DNA of 64,000 nt from Algoriphagus boseongensis (GTDB taxonomy: Bacteria > Bacteroidota > Bacteroidia > Cytophagales > Cyclobacteriaceae): contig NZ_SNYF01000006.1 in assembly GCF_004362805.1 (NCBI RefSeq), forward strand, positions 186,001-250,000, in the 5' to 3' direction. Positions within the stretch are counted from its first letter, which is position 1; each line of letters starts with the position of its first letter. A model generated the notes under the pieces. That model made no database searches. It was not told the DNA's origin and was given only the letters and a program-made list of their open reading frames with translations. The position numbers and the translations under genes were made by a program. Below are positions 17,413 through 24,957 of this stretch, one piece after another.

Positions 17413-19451
17413 TAGCTCAATAGGGCTTTAACTTTTGCTCTTAACCAGCTTCTTTTTCTTGGAACTTCTCCCGTAATGTCTTCCATGATGTCGGTTCTGA
17501 CTTTGTTCAGAAAAAGGATTGGTTTCTTCCCAACGTACTTTTTATAAACTTTCACCGCATGTTGGTCTGCCTCAGTCCACTTTCTGTCTGCTTTAGCCAA
17601 TAAGACATGAACATCTCCGCTTTGAATTTCTTCCTCTGAATATGGATTGTTTAGAAGAGCAGGTAATTCTACAAACTGAAAATGAGCTTGATTTCCTTTC
17701 AAATTTTCTGCAACATATCTATTTACCTCCTCGATCAACTTCGATTTGCCTTCACCTGGGTGAATGCTACTTACGACCACACGAATTGGGTTTCCATTCT
17801 TGTTCCCGGATACTTTCAACTCCTGTACAAATAAATTCATCGCTTGCTTGACCAAGGCAGGAAAATCAATCGCTGACTTTTCTTTTTCTCCAGGAAGAAG
17901 CGGCATAAGTCCGCTGACTTTAAGACCTGTTTGCTCGGCGGCTTTCTTAGGGCTTTTCAGACTGGAATCCAGCATTTCTGCCGCAATGACTGCTCCGGAA
18001 GGAACTACCAGACCAACCATGAAAGCCAACACGACCATCATTACAGCTTTTGACTTTTCTGGAACTGCAGGATAATTTGGCTTATCGATCACCTTCAGAT
18101 TACTTGACATGAGCATGTTATACTTATGCAGTCTGGCTTGGTTAAAGGAATGGAGGTTTTCCAAATACTCTCTTTCAGCTACATCAATTTCACTTTCCAG
18201 TCTCTTCAAGGTAGAACCCAGCGGAGCAAAGCGATCATAGATCTGATCATACTCTTTTTGTCGCTGCTCCATTACTTTCAATTTGGCGGTTGCCTCCTCT
18301 TTGGTAATTACTGAGTTGAGCCATTGGGTTAGAATATTTGAAGTAGGCACTCCGTCGGAAGTTTGATTTACCCGAAGAACTCCCGCAGTGGATTCCACCA
18401 TTTCAGTTTTTAAGAAATCAATTTTTGTTTCAAGCTCTGCTTTCAATTGCCGATCGGTATGACCTGGAGTTTGTCTCTCAATGAGATCCAGCTCCACCAA
18501 AGCAAAATTGTAATCCGCCATTTGATTTTGATTTTCAGCGATTTGCTGATGAAGCTTGGCAAGGGTTTGCTTGTCTTTGATTTCAGATTCCATTCTCACG
18601 AGAGAAGACTCAGCTCCAGCCTTTACCCGAAGTTGCTCCTGGTATTCTTTATCCAATTCCTCTCTATTTCCTGCGATAAAACGCGTTTGCTCGTAGTAGT
18701 TGATGATCTGGTTTTGAACTCTGAATTTGAGCAATTCATCTTCTGCCTTCTGAAGTCTATCAAGTGTCTTTTGGGTGGCTTCCTCGAAAAAAAGAATCAC
18801 CGAATCTGTTTGGCCTTGCTTGATTCCTTTTTGCTTGGCCATGAATATTTCTGTCAACAACTCAAGTGTAAGCTGGCTCAAATATGGGTCGATAGACGTG
18901 TATTCCATCCCGATCATGTCAGAGTTCCCTTGACGGGCAACCTTGATTTTCTCGATCTGCTCCAAACCCACGAAGGAATTTTTGGAATTGATCAGCTCAT
19001 AGACTGGATTTTCTCTGTCTGCCAAAGCCTCAGAAAGAAGTTGGAAAACCTTTTCAGGGGAGTCATTCTTATCAATTTGCACTGGAATAACTTCGAGTGT
19101 TTTGTACCATTCTGAAAGATTATCTCCATGAAGTTTTACTGTTCCTGATGCCTGATCCAACATCAATTGGGCAAGAATTTTTAAGGAAACCTCTTGGTGA
19201 GTTTCATGTGAAGTCGCCAAGTTGATGAGGTTTTCCATTTCATTGTTGGTGAAGGCATAATCTATTCGCTCACCTTTATTGCTTTCAATATTATATCCTG
19301 AAATCAGGCCGGTATTCAACAAGGTTTGGCTTTTGTATTCCTTCTTTGTCTGAAGGCTGAAATAGGCAGCAACACCTGCCAAAACAATCGCTGAGCCCAT
19401 GATATAGGGAGAAAAGCGAACTAAAAGACGGACAAGTTGTACAAAGTTCAT
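17412..19451 (-). CDS. Wzc-like chain-length/co-polymerase protein with degenerate kinase domain
   Basis: This 679-aa inner-membrane protein has a Wzz domain: TM1 at about 12-32, a long periplasmic coiled-coil region of about 180-460, and TM2 at about 475-500 following a proline-containing IDKPNYPAVPEKSK motif. The cytoplasmic C-terminal domain resembles BY-kinases and keeps a Walker-A-like HPGEGKSK, but the Walker A' motif (hydrophobic-DxDxR) is absent. So is the C-terminal tyrosine cluster. It therefore probably acts as a structural co-polymerase rather than an active tyrosine kinase (inference). It ends with the family-typical VPRKRSW. It lies three bases downstream of the TolC-like gene. 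Confidence 0.8.
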   Translation of the reverse strand: MNFVQLVRLLVRFSPYIMGSAIVLAGVAAYFSLQTKKEYKSQTLLNTGLISGYNIESNKGERIDYAFTNNEMENLINLATSHETHQEVSLKILAQLMLDQASGTVKLHGDNLSEWYKTLEVIPVQIDKNDSPEKVFQLLSEALADRENPVYELINSKNSFVGLEQIEKIKVARQGNSDMIGMEYTSIDPYLSQLTLELLTEIFMAKQKGIKQGQTDSVILFFEEATQKTLDRLQKAEDELLKFRVQNQIINYYEQTRFIAGNREELDKEYQEQLRVKAGAESSLVRMESEIKDKQTLAKLHQQIAENQNQMADYNFALVELDLIERQTPGHTDRQLKAELETKIDFLKTEMVESTAGVLRVNQTSDGVPTSNILTQWLNSVITKEEATAKLKVMEQRQKEYDQIYDRFAPLGSTLKRLESEIDVAEREYLENLHSFNQARLHKYNMLMSSNLKVIDKPNYPAVPEKSKAVMMVVLAFMVGLVVPSGAVIAAEMLDSSLKSPKKAAEQTGLKVSGLMPLLPGEKEKSAIDFPALVKQAMNLFVQELKVSGNKNGNPIRVVVSSIHPGEGKSKLIEEVNRYVAENLKGNQAHFQFVELPALLNNPYSEEEIQSGDVHVLLAKADRKWTEADQHAVKVYKKYVGKKPILFLNKVRTDIMEDITGEVPRKRSWLRAKVKALLS

Positions 19452-19454
19452 GGC

Positions 19455-20168
19455 TTATTGGATTACAGGTTTTCCGACTAATTCCTCTAATGTCTTCAAG
19501 TAATACCAAGCGTCGCTTTTGGTCTTTTGAAGCTCGATTTTGGCGGTATTGAGAATATCCAAGGCCATTCGATATTCATCGATGGTGGCTTCTCCTGATT
19601 TGAAATAATTCTCAGTTACCTGGACTGCCGCCTCATCCGCTTGCACTTTCAGGGCTTGAAGTTTTAAAGTCGCCAAGCTTTTTTCGAGGTTACTGTATCT
19701 TTTGATTACCTCTTCGGTAATTAGATTGGCCAAATCCTCTTTTTGGAATTCAATCTCATCAATAGCCAGTTGGTTGATTTTAACCTTATTCTTTTGTGCA
19801 GTAAATTCTGAAATAGGCAGGCGAAGGGAAATTCCCACGTTATAGGTAGCAGCGGTATTGGTTCTGAAAACCGTTTGCTGCTCGATCGCAGTCACCGTCT
19901 GGTCTGCAAAAACCGCATTACCATAATTGTAATTACCAGTAAGCGCGATATGCTGCATCCAGGCCTTTCTGTCGATTTTCATTTCCTCTTCCTTGGCTTC
20001 TTGGCCTTTGGAGAGACGGTGAATTAAAGGAGCTGTATCAATAGCATCCTGGATTAAAGAATCCAAAGGTCTAATCTTGCTCATATTCATCTCTGCTTCA
20101 GAAACCTGAGCTAAAGAGGCAGATCCGAATAGGAAGATGAATGCTAGAAATAAAAGAGATTTTTTCAT
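19455..20168 (-). CDS. Short TolC-family outer membrane protein
   Basis: This 237-aa protein has a signal peptide (MKKSLLFLAFIFLFGSASLAQ) and a single outer-membrane-efflux-protein repeat: long amphipathic helices with the FKSGEATIDEYRMALDILNTAKIELQ signature. Normal TolC proteins have two such repeats and about 420-480 aa. It sits between the acyltransferase gene (ATGA overlap) and the Wzc-like gene, where Wza-type export proteins are usually coded. A role in polysaccharide export or in periplasmic coupling to Wzc is a reasonable inference. Confidence 0.75.
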   Translation of the reverse strand: MKKSLLFLAFIFLFGSASLAQVSEAEMNMSKIRPLDSLIQDAIDTAPLIHRLSKGQEAKEEEMKIDRKAWMQHIALTGNYNYGNAVFADQTVTAIEQQTVFRTNTAATYNVGISLRLPISEFTAQKNKVKINQLAIDEIEFQKEDLANLITEEVIKRYSNLEKSLATLKLQALKVQADEAAVQVTENYFKSGEATIDEYRMALDILNTAKIELQKTKSDAWYYLKTLEELVGKPVIQ

Positions 20169-21337
20169 GACTTTATTGTTTGCATCGTCTTGGTCAGCTG
20201 TCCGACTCCCAGTGAGCTTACTTCCTTTTTATTTTCAGTTTTGGAAGGCTTCATAAAGGGCTGCTCGATCCAGCGGTAGAAAACGATGCTGCTAAATAAG
20301 ATCATAGGCAGGACAAGAATCAGACTTATCGATAACTGTCCGAGATAGCCCGTTGAATGACCAAAATCTCCGATGAATGAATACAGCGCTTCCATCAAAG
20401 GAAGGTGAGTCAGGTAGGTGGTGTAACACATTCCGCCGATGATCGCTATCCATGAAAGAGAAAGAAATTGCTTAAAAAACCGTCCGTTCCATGAGGCAAC
20501 CAAGAGTAGCAGCAACAGCAATTCAAAGAGTAAAGTCTTTCCCAATTCATCTGTCCAAGTAAATGCCAGCCCAAATGCCAAAGGAATAGGAAGGATATCC
20601 CATGCCCATGAAACAAGCTGAACTTTTCTTGGATTCACAAATAGATCTGCCGCCAACATCCCTACCAGGAAATGCTGGAAATGCCCTAAAATACTGGCCT
20701 TCCAAGGATACAATTGCCAGCCGAAGAAATGCTGGATGAAGATCCAAACCAGGATCAAAAGCCCTAAGCCCACTTGCCTTTTCCCAATAGAAGAAAAGGA
20801 AAAGTAGGCCATAGCCAAGAAAGGAGCGGCTAGGTAAAACTGAATTTCCACCTCTAAAGACCAGGCTACTGGATTGATCCAAGAGTACTCCTGGAAAAAT
20901 AACTGGTGCGTATACGTAATCGTGGCGAGATAGTGGAGCAAAAGCTCTCCCGGACCATAGGTTGCTTTTACCAAAAGAACTAGGGCAAAAATGCTTATCC
21001 AGAATAGAAATGGTGGCTCTATTCGTCGGAGTCTTTTGGTCAAGTACTGCTTGTAAGAAAAACTTCCTTTTTGCTTGGCGAAAGGTAGAGTAAGCACAAA
21101 CCCTGAAATCGCAAAGAACAAGAATACTCCAATTGTCCCTCTGGAAATCAAAAAAGAAATGAAATCCTCGCTTGTAGACAACTCTCCTATGTTTCCATAT
21201 TTAGCCAAACGTTCATTGGCATGTTGAAGAACCACAGGTAAAATAGCTAAGAACCGAAGTCCGTCAATAAATCGGAGGTATTGACCGGATGCAGGAGTCC
21301 TAATGAGAAGGGCTTGAATTTTTTGTAAAAACCTCAT
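20165..21337 (-). CDS. Acyltransferase family 3 (OafA/OatA-like)
   Basis: This polytopic membrane protein has ten or so helices. The acyltransferase-3 signature includes RFIDGLRFLAILPVVLQHA near the N-terminus, FFAISGFVLTLPF and KRLRRIEPPFLFW. It probably O-acetylates or otherwise acylates the exopolysaccharide or its lipid-linked precursor. The frame reaches 21385, but that overlaps the upstream gene; ATG 21337 (four bases after the upstream stop) or ATG 21355 are more likely. Its stop overlaps the ATG of the TolC-like gene. Confidence 0.85.
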   Translation of the reverse strand: MRFLQKIQALLIRTPASGQYLRFIDGLRFLAILPVVLQHANERLAKYGNIGELSTSEDFISFLISRGTIGVFLFFAISGFVLTLPFAKQKGSFSYKQYLTKRLRRIEPPFLFWISIFALVLLVKATYGPGELLLHYLATITYTHQLFFQEYSWINPVAWSLEVEIQFYLAAPFLAMAYFSFSSIGKRQVGLGLLILVWIFIQHFFGWQLYPWKASILGHFQHFLVGMLAADLFVNPRKVQLVSWAWDILPIPLAFGLAFTWTDELGKTLLFELLLLLLLVASWNGRFFKQFLSLSWIAIIGGMCYTTYLTHLPLMEALYSFIGDFGHSTGYLGQLSISLILVLPMILFSSIVFYRWIEQPFMKPSKTENKKEVSSLGVGQLTKTMQTIKS

Positions 21338-21341
21338 TCCC

Positions 21342-22103
21342 TTACACATTTTCATGTTGAATGGCTGCCAAAGGCGTTTTGGCAAGGATTTTCAGGTCCA
21401 ACCAAAAATTATGATTTTGGGCATATTGGATATCAAGCTGGCATCTGGAAGAAGCATCAACTCCTTTCTTTCCTCTCTCTGTTACCTGCCAAAGGCCAGT
21501 AAGTCCTGCTGGTCCCATAAAACGGCCTATTGTTTCATCGGAGGTAAGCTGCTCCGCCTCATACAAGGGAAGAGGCCTGTTACCGACCAAAGACATATCG
21601 CCGATCAAAATATTAACCAACTGAGGCAACTCGTCAATGCTGAGGTTACGAATCCATCGTCCAACTTTGGTGATTCTAGGATCGTTTTCAAATTTGACAA
21701 AAGCCTGGGAGCTTGATGCTTGTTTGCTTTCTTCATAGGTTTTCTCTGCAATTAGTCCCGAGTCGGCTACTCTAATTTCCTCTGGATTGACGGTTAGGAT
21801 TCTCTCCCTACTCATTGGCTCTTCCGTATTGGAAGACTCATTTACTTTCTGATAGGCATTGAGATGTTTGAGCTTTTCTACTAGCTGATCCGCATCAGTC
21901 CGCATGGATCGAAATTTATAGAACTTGAAAATATGGTAGTTCATCCCTACCCGGTAGGAGTAATAAAAAATAGGTCCTTTGGACTCTAGCCGAATCAATA
22001 AGGCCACCAGCAAAAACAAGGGAGACAAAAGAATTAAAAGGATTGAAGAAACCAGGATATCAAAGATTCTTTTGGAAATCGGAAGTCGGGCTTGTGTATT
22101 CAT
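21342..22103 (-). CDS. Initiating sugar-phosphate transferase (bacterial sugar transferase, WcaJ/PssY-like)
   Basis: This 253-aa enzyme transfers a sugar phosphate to undecaprenyl phosphate and starts exopolysaccharide synthesis. It has KRIFDIL, one reentrant hydrophobic helix (about 13-37), the catalytic KFYKFRSMRTDAD block, DELPQL, and LTGLWQV near the C-terminus. A longer than usual serine/glutamate-rich insertion lies between KFRSMRTDAD and NDPRITKVG. The frame extends to 22148, but that start would lie between operator and -7 box; ATG 22103 follows the -7 box by about 22 bases. It is the first gene of a five-gene operon. Confidence 0.9.
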   Translation of the reverse strand: MNTQARLPISKRIFDILVSSILLILLSPLFLLVALLIRLESKGPIFYYSYRVGMNYHIFKFYKFRSMRTDADQLVEKLKHLNAYQKVNESSNTEEPMSRERILTVNPEEIRVADSGLIAEKTYEESKQASSSQAFVKFENDPRITKVGRWIRNLSIDELPQLVNILIGDMSLVGNRPLPLYEAEQLTSDETIGRFMGPAGLTGLWQVTERGKKGVDASSRCQLDIQYAQNHNFWLDLKILAKTPLAAIQHENV

Positions 22104-22124
22104 TTCTAGTTTGATTAGATGATT

Positions 22125-22192
22125 CAAAACTAGTCTGTGCCTAAGCAAAAAAGCCCCAAATACGGTGAATGGGCGGTTTTAGCCGTCTAATT
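22125..22192 (-). promoter_or_regulatory. LytTR-type operator and promoter of the sugar-transferase-led operon
   Basis: On the minus strand AATTAGACG (22184-22192, a weak repeat) and CATTCACCG (22163-22171) are 21 bp apart. The -7 box TAGTTTTG (22125-22132) starts 31 bp after the last base of the proximal repeat. The predicted transcript starts near 22121, about 17 nt before ATG 22103. Confidence 0.75.
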
Positions 22193-22241
22193 CCAGCTTT
22201 TTTTCGATAAGAGAAGTTGTGTTTTTCTTAAAGAAATAAAC

Positions 22242-22272
22242 AAAAAAACCCCAGCCATTTGGCCGGGGTTTT
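22242..22272 (-). terminator. Intrinsic terminator of the LruC operon
   Basis: On the minus strand AAAACCCC and GGGGTTTT arms, extended by GCC/GGC, close a short AAAT loop and run into a T stretch. It follows the LruC gene stop at 22296. Confidence 0.85.
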
Positions 22273-22295
22273 GGGGTGATTGAGACAACTTATTC

Positions 22296-24311
22296 TCAAT
22301 AAATTTTCTGCCTATCGCGATATCCTGAGAGGTCTCTGAACCAGTCTAGGTAAGTAGAGCCAGAGCTTTTTGCCCAAGTTTTAAATTGGAGATGGGCAAA
22401 TCGGATATCTGCTTTTTCCTTAGGATAAGCAAACGACTCTGGTAAATGAATCCCCCAAGGCAAGCTAGTCCTTGATTTGTAATATCCTGCTTGTAGGCTA
22501 TTATCGTCAGCTGTACCAAAAAGAGATGTTTTGGCCAAACTGGTCGGGCTATATCCAGGCAAATGAACTTCTCTCCCTCTTTCTTGGGCAATAATAACAA
22601 AGGGGTTGTAAGGTGCAGAACCAAGCTCAGAAAGGTTAACCGGATTATTCAGTTGGATAGTCAATTGCAATTCCTTTGGATCGAGAGTGGAAGAGCTTCC
22701 TTCTGTATTGATGAAATTCGAGACGCCGAAAAGCAAATGGACATTGTCGGTTACAATAATTGTGGCTTTACTCTGTCCTGCCTCAGTACCGTTAGGGTTG
22801 GTTTTTATTAGAGTCGGACCGATTTTATACCCATTAATACTCTTGATCGAATTAGGATTGATTTCCATTTGGAACCCAAATCCATTTCTGAATCCAGCAC
22901 CTGCTGCTCTAAACTTGAATTTTGATTTGATTTCGGTGACTTTATTTGCACCGTTGAAAGTATGCTTGTATTGATAATCTACTACCAAATCGTTGAAGTC
23001 GTAATCTCCCATTTCAGGCCAACTGTCTTCGAATGCAAAACTTCCATATCCTGTAGCTGATGGATAATAGGAATCATAAGCCTTTGTCGCATCGTCGGGA
23101 TATTCATCCAAATTATCGTTAATCCCATCTCCATCTCTATCCAATGTTCCGGGTTTATCAATCGGACTGACATTTACGGTGCTTATTGCGCGAATCGGAT
23201 TACTGCTGACAAAAAGTATGGCATCATTAAAATCCTGATCGCATTTAAACGGAATGTTGTCGCGTCGTACATCCTCAAAACCTAATAGGAATAATTTATT
23301 CTCTTCATCCCAAAGAAGCACATTGTGCTGCTTCAGTGAAGCATTTGGCTCTGGATTGATCTTTTTATCTGCAAAAACAACATGGTTCCAACCACTGACT
23401 TTTGTTCCGTCCCAACCATTGGCTAAAAGGACTAGTCCAACGCTTGTTCCCGGTAAAAACCTTCCTATTTTGACTTTTTGGCCGGTTTTTAGATTTCCAC
23501 CGGATCCAGTTTTGGAAAGGTTTGGAAACAAAACGGTGATTTTTTTGATCTCGTCGAGAGAGTTTGGCGGCTGGTTGGTTGGGTAGGTATAATACCCAAT
23601 GGTATTTCGCCAGCCTGCTCCTTCATGGACAAATGTCAACCAGACATCTGCCTCTTCCACTACGTCCAATGTGGTTTTCTTTCCATCTGCCAAATACGTA
23701 GGATGGTAAGTTGGTACAGGTTGGCTCTCAGGAAGTGAGGCATTGATGTATTCCAATACCTGAGAAGAGATATAATCTAACTGCGGTAAAATATTGGATG
23801 GTACTCCACTGGCGTCATAAGGAGCCGCATAAGCCAATTCGAAGGTGGCTTCAATCCGTGAACCGGAGTTTCCTGATACTTTCCATTGAGGATCAATATC
23901 ATATTGAATTACCTGATCGGGATTTACTTCACCCTGGTAGTTCAAGACAATTGCCTTGTTTTTAATAGGAACGACCAATCTGTTTGGCAAGCCTATATAA
24001 CCCGTCTCCAATATTACTTCCTTGAGATAGGTGGGTAGATTAAGAGATTCTGAATATCTGCCATTGCTCCCAGTAAACGCTTTGTGTAGCGTTTGACCTG
24101 TCTCAGGGTGCTTCAGCTCCAGTGAAATTCCTTTAAAAGGTTGATTTTGTGCGTCGGTAAATTGAACATCAAACCTCACGCTACCTGTAGTTGCAAAGTC
24201 GAAAGCTCCATACTCTGAAGTTTCTGGTTGCTTGGTATCCTTTGAAAAGTCCGGCTCAGGTACACACCCAAATAGGATTGAAGCTGCGAAATAGATTAGT
24301 AACCTTTTCAT
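22296..24311 (-). CDS. LruC domain lipoprotein
   Basis: This 671-aa surface lipoprotein has a signal peptide with lipobox ILFGC, an N-terminal carboxypeptidase-regulatory-like beta domain (FKGISLELKHPETGQ) and a C-terminal LruC region. The LruC region includes DRDGDGINDNLDEYPDD, a calcium-binding thrombospondin-3-like loop, then FEDSWPEMGDYDFNDLVVDY. LruC proteins often accompany exopolysaccharide or leptospiral/Bacteroidota surface systems; the function is unknown. The frame opens with TTG at 24320; ATG 24311, five bases after the regulator stop, is preferred because the signal peptide begins there. It is cotranscribed with the REC-only regulator from the operator at 24.73-24.82 kb. Confidence 0.82.
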   Translation of the reverse strand: MKRLLIYFAASILFGCVPEPDFSKDTKQPETSEYGAFDFATTGSVRFDVQFTDAQNQPFKGISLELKHPETGQTLHKAFTGSNGRYSESLNLPTYLKEVILETGYIGLPNRLVVPIKNKAIVLNYQGEVNPDQVIQYDIDPQWKVSGNSGSRIEATFELAYAAPYDASGVPSNILPQLDYISSQVLEYINASLPESQPVPTYHPTYLADGKKTTLDVVEEADVWLTFVHEGAGWRNTIGYYTYPTNQPPNSLDEIKKITVLFPNLSKTGSGGNLKTGQKVKIGRFLPGTSVGLVLLANGWDGTKVSGWNHVVFADKKINPEPNASLKQHNVLLWDEENKLFLLGFEDVRRDNIPFKCDQDFNDAILFVSSNPIRAISTVNVSPIDKPGTLDRDGDGINDNLDEYPDDATKAYDSYYPSATGYGSFAFEDSWPEMGDYDFNDLVVDYQYKHTFNGANKVTEIKSKFKFRAAGAGFRNGFGFQMEINPNSIKSINGYKIGPTLIKTNPNGTEAGQSKATIIVTDNVHLLFGVSNFINTEGSSSTLDPKELQLTIQLNNPVNLSELGSAPYNPFVIIAQERGREVHLPGYSPTSLAKTSLFGTADDNSLQAGYYKSRTSLPWGIHLPESFAYPKEKADIRFAHLQFKTWAKSSGSTYLDWFRDLSGYRDRQKIY

Positions 24312-24316
24312 ATCGA

Positions 24317-24706
24317 TCAAGCCAACTTTGCTTGTGCAGATGTGCCCATCAATGGCAAATTGATCTGAACTCTCATTTTGAGTTCGACTGGATTAAAAGG
24401 TTTACTAATGCAGTCTTTGGCTCCCCATTGAAAAGCATTGATTCGCTGCTCACTTTTATCCTGGTCAGTCAACATCAAGATTGGAATTCTTTTGCTTTCT
24501 GCTGCTGCTCTAAGTGCTCTCACCTGAACTCCCAAAACAGGATTTGCAGGATAGTCGGATACGATTAGATCGACGGAAGTTCCCCGGAGCCACTCAACTG
24601 CTTCTTGTGGGTTTTTAACTGCATATACTTGATGATCCTTTCCCAAATAATGAATCAGGAACATTCTCATCATATCATTGTCTTCGATTAAAAGAATTGT
24701 TTTCAT
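24317..24706 (-). CDS. Single-domain response regulator (CheY-like)
   Basis: This 129-aa protein is a receiver domain only: acidic pair IEDND near the N-terminus, phospho-acceptor Asp about 51 in LIVSDYPAN, Thr in MLTDQDK and Lys in SKPFN. The residues around the Asp (YPAN instead of the usual MPxM) are unusual. It has no output domain, so it must act on another protein. It heads the LruC operon, whose promoter carries the three-repeat LytTR-type operator, so it is probably part of the same signalling circuit as the kinase at 3.7 kb. Confidence 0.87.
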   Translation of the reverse strand: MKTILLIEDNDMMRMFLIHYLGKDHQVYAVKNPQEAVEWLRGTSVDLIVSDYPANPVLGVQVRALRAAAESKRIPILMLTDQDKSEQRINAFQWGAKDCISKPFNPVELKMRVQINLPLMGTSAQAKLA

Positions 24707-24728
24707 GGTTTTGAAGGTTTTAATGCTT

Positions 24729-24817
24729 CAAAAGTATGTCGAGCCTGAAGGTTAAAAGGAAGATTTAGACCAGTTGGGGACTTACTCCGATGAGTTGTTG
24801 GAATCCTCCGATAATTG
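24729..24817 (-). promoter_or_regulatory. LytTR-type operator and promoter of the REC/LruC operon
   Basis: Three minus-strand repeats lie 21 bp apart: CAATTATCG (24809-24817), AACTCATCG (24788-24796) and AACTGGTCT (24767-24775). The -7 box TACTTTTG (24729-24736) starts 31 bp after the last base of the third repeat. This fixes the weak third repeat as the proximal site. The predicted start is near 24725, about 18 nt before ATG 24706. Confidence 0.8.
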
Positions 24818-24900
24818 GATAGGTCTATTTTTAAGATTTCCTCAAAAGCCATCCATATGATTCGAAAAATAAAAGTCTCGGGAAAAAAGGGGTTATATAA

Positions 24901-24936
24901 AACAAAACCTCCCGTCTCTTTCGAAACAGGAGGTTA
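24901..24936 (-). terminator. Intrinsic terminator of the beta-oxidation operon
   Basis: On the minus strand AACCTCCTGT and ACGGGAGGTT arms enclose a GAAA-containing loop and run into TTGTTTT. It lies just after the acyl-CoA dehydrogenase stop at 24958. Confidence 0.8.
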
Positions 24937-24957
24937 AGGAATCTATCTATCTAAAGT

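Noticed and set aside
18447..19115. 222-aa open frame antisense to the Wzc-like gene
   Set aside because: No recognisable protein features; it overlaps entirely a well-supported gene and is a shadow of its codon usage.
20349..20380. Operator-like pair CGTTGAATG and CGATGAATG (reverse of the LytTR-type repeat) inside the acyltransferase gene
   Set aside because: The spacing is 20 bp rather than 21, it lies deep in coding sequence, and no TAnnTTTG box stands at the fixed distance from a gene start.
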